Of a stretch of 64,000 bases of DNA, positions 63,958-64,000 are shown in pieces; position 1 is the stretch's first letter, and every line of letters starts with the position of its first letter. Under the pieces are notes generated by a model that was not told the DNA's origin, did not search any database, and worked only from the letters and a program-made list of their open reading frames with translations. The DNA is from Thermoanaerobaculales bacterium (GTDB taxonomy: Bacteria > Acidobacteriota > Thermoanaerobaculia > Thermoanaerobaculales > Sulfomarinibacteraceae), in assembly GCA_035358815.1 (NCBI GenBank), contig DAOPQC010000002.1, positions 632,204-696,203 on the forward strand, written 5' to 3'. A program made the translations under genes and the position numbers.

Positions 63958-64000
63958 TAGCGTCTCACAAGGTTGTTCAGTAAAGGGAGTGGTCCATCCG

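Overview
The window is a high-GC (by eye about 70%), gene-dense chromosomal segment from a Gram-negative bacterium. Outer-membrane biogenesis genes (lptE, kdsC), two TonB-dependent receptors and many Sec or lipoprotein signal peptides show a double membrane. The mix of a serine/threonine kinase with TPR repeats, secreted propeller and CHRD proteins, CarD, methylmalonyl-CoA mutase and many short intergenic repeats fits an Acidobacteriota lineage (Thermoanaerobaculia-like). That assignment is inference; no rRNA gene is present. I see no tRNA, rRNA, CRISPR array, transposase, phage gene or attachment site.

Layout. 1-6.2 kb: start of an alpha-2-macroglobulin-like gene, small secreted proteins, a Ser/Thr kinase-TPR protein and a glycosyltransferase-methyltransferase fusion. 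6.2-20 kb: a GT-C-like membrane protein, a TPR protein, a YhhN protein, an AIR-synthase/HAD fusion, a peptide-type ABC importer lacking its ATPases, a sigma-54 response regulator, and a UbiA/DPPR-synthase-like enzyme. 20-28 kb: two large secreted proteins, mntP, a hydrolase, a lipoprotein and a DtxR regulator. 28-36.5 kb: mutA-mutB-meaB facing a btuF-btuC/D-type ABC operon headed by a cobalamin riboswitch with a terminator. 37-49 kb: secreted subtilase, Ala/Cys repeat lipoprotein, zinc-ribbon protein, lipoprotein amidohydrolase, seven-repeat secreted protein, a TonB receptor, and btuB behind a second cobalamin riboswitch. 49-64 kb: metG, then a leftward cluster (PP0621-like, class II aldolase, rarA, lptE, kdsC, thyA, folA), carD, membrane proteins, a methyltransferase, a cysteine desulfurase and a P5C dehydrogenase.

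Functional theme. The best-connected system is vitamin B12: uptake (btuB, btuF, permease, ATPase) under two riboswitches, and use by methylmalonyl-CoA mutase with its chaperone MeaB. A nested hairpin of about 70 nt lies exactly between mutB and meaB and is not explained by any family I recognise.

Two window-wide patterns stand out. Eight starts have a TANNNT hexamer exactly 6 nt before the start codon, the geometry expected for leaderless mRNAs; two more have 7 nt. Nearly every long intergenic gap holds members of several short repeat families: hexamer CGTTCC-type arrays often in inverted pairs, a TGTCACGGCG-type core, 24-25-bp units, a 14-bp AGGATCT unit and a GGTGCCTGGCACC unit. No single new multi-gene system is evident.
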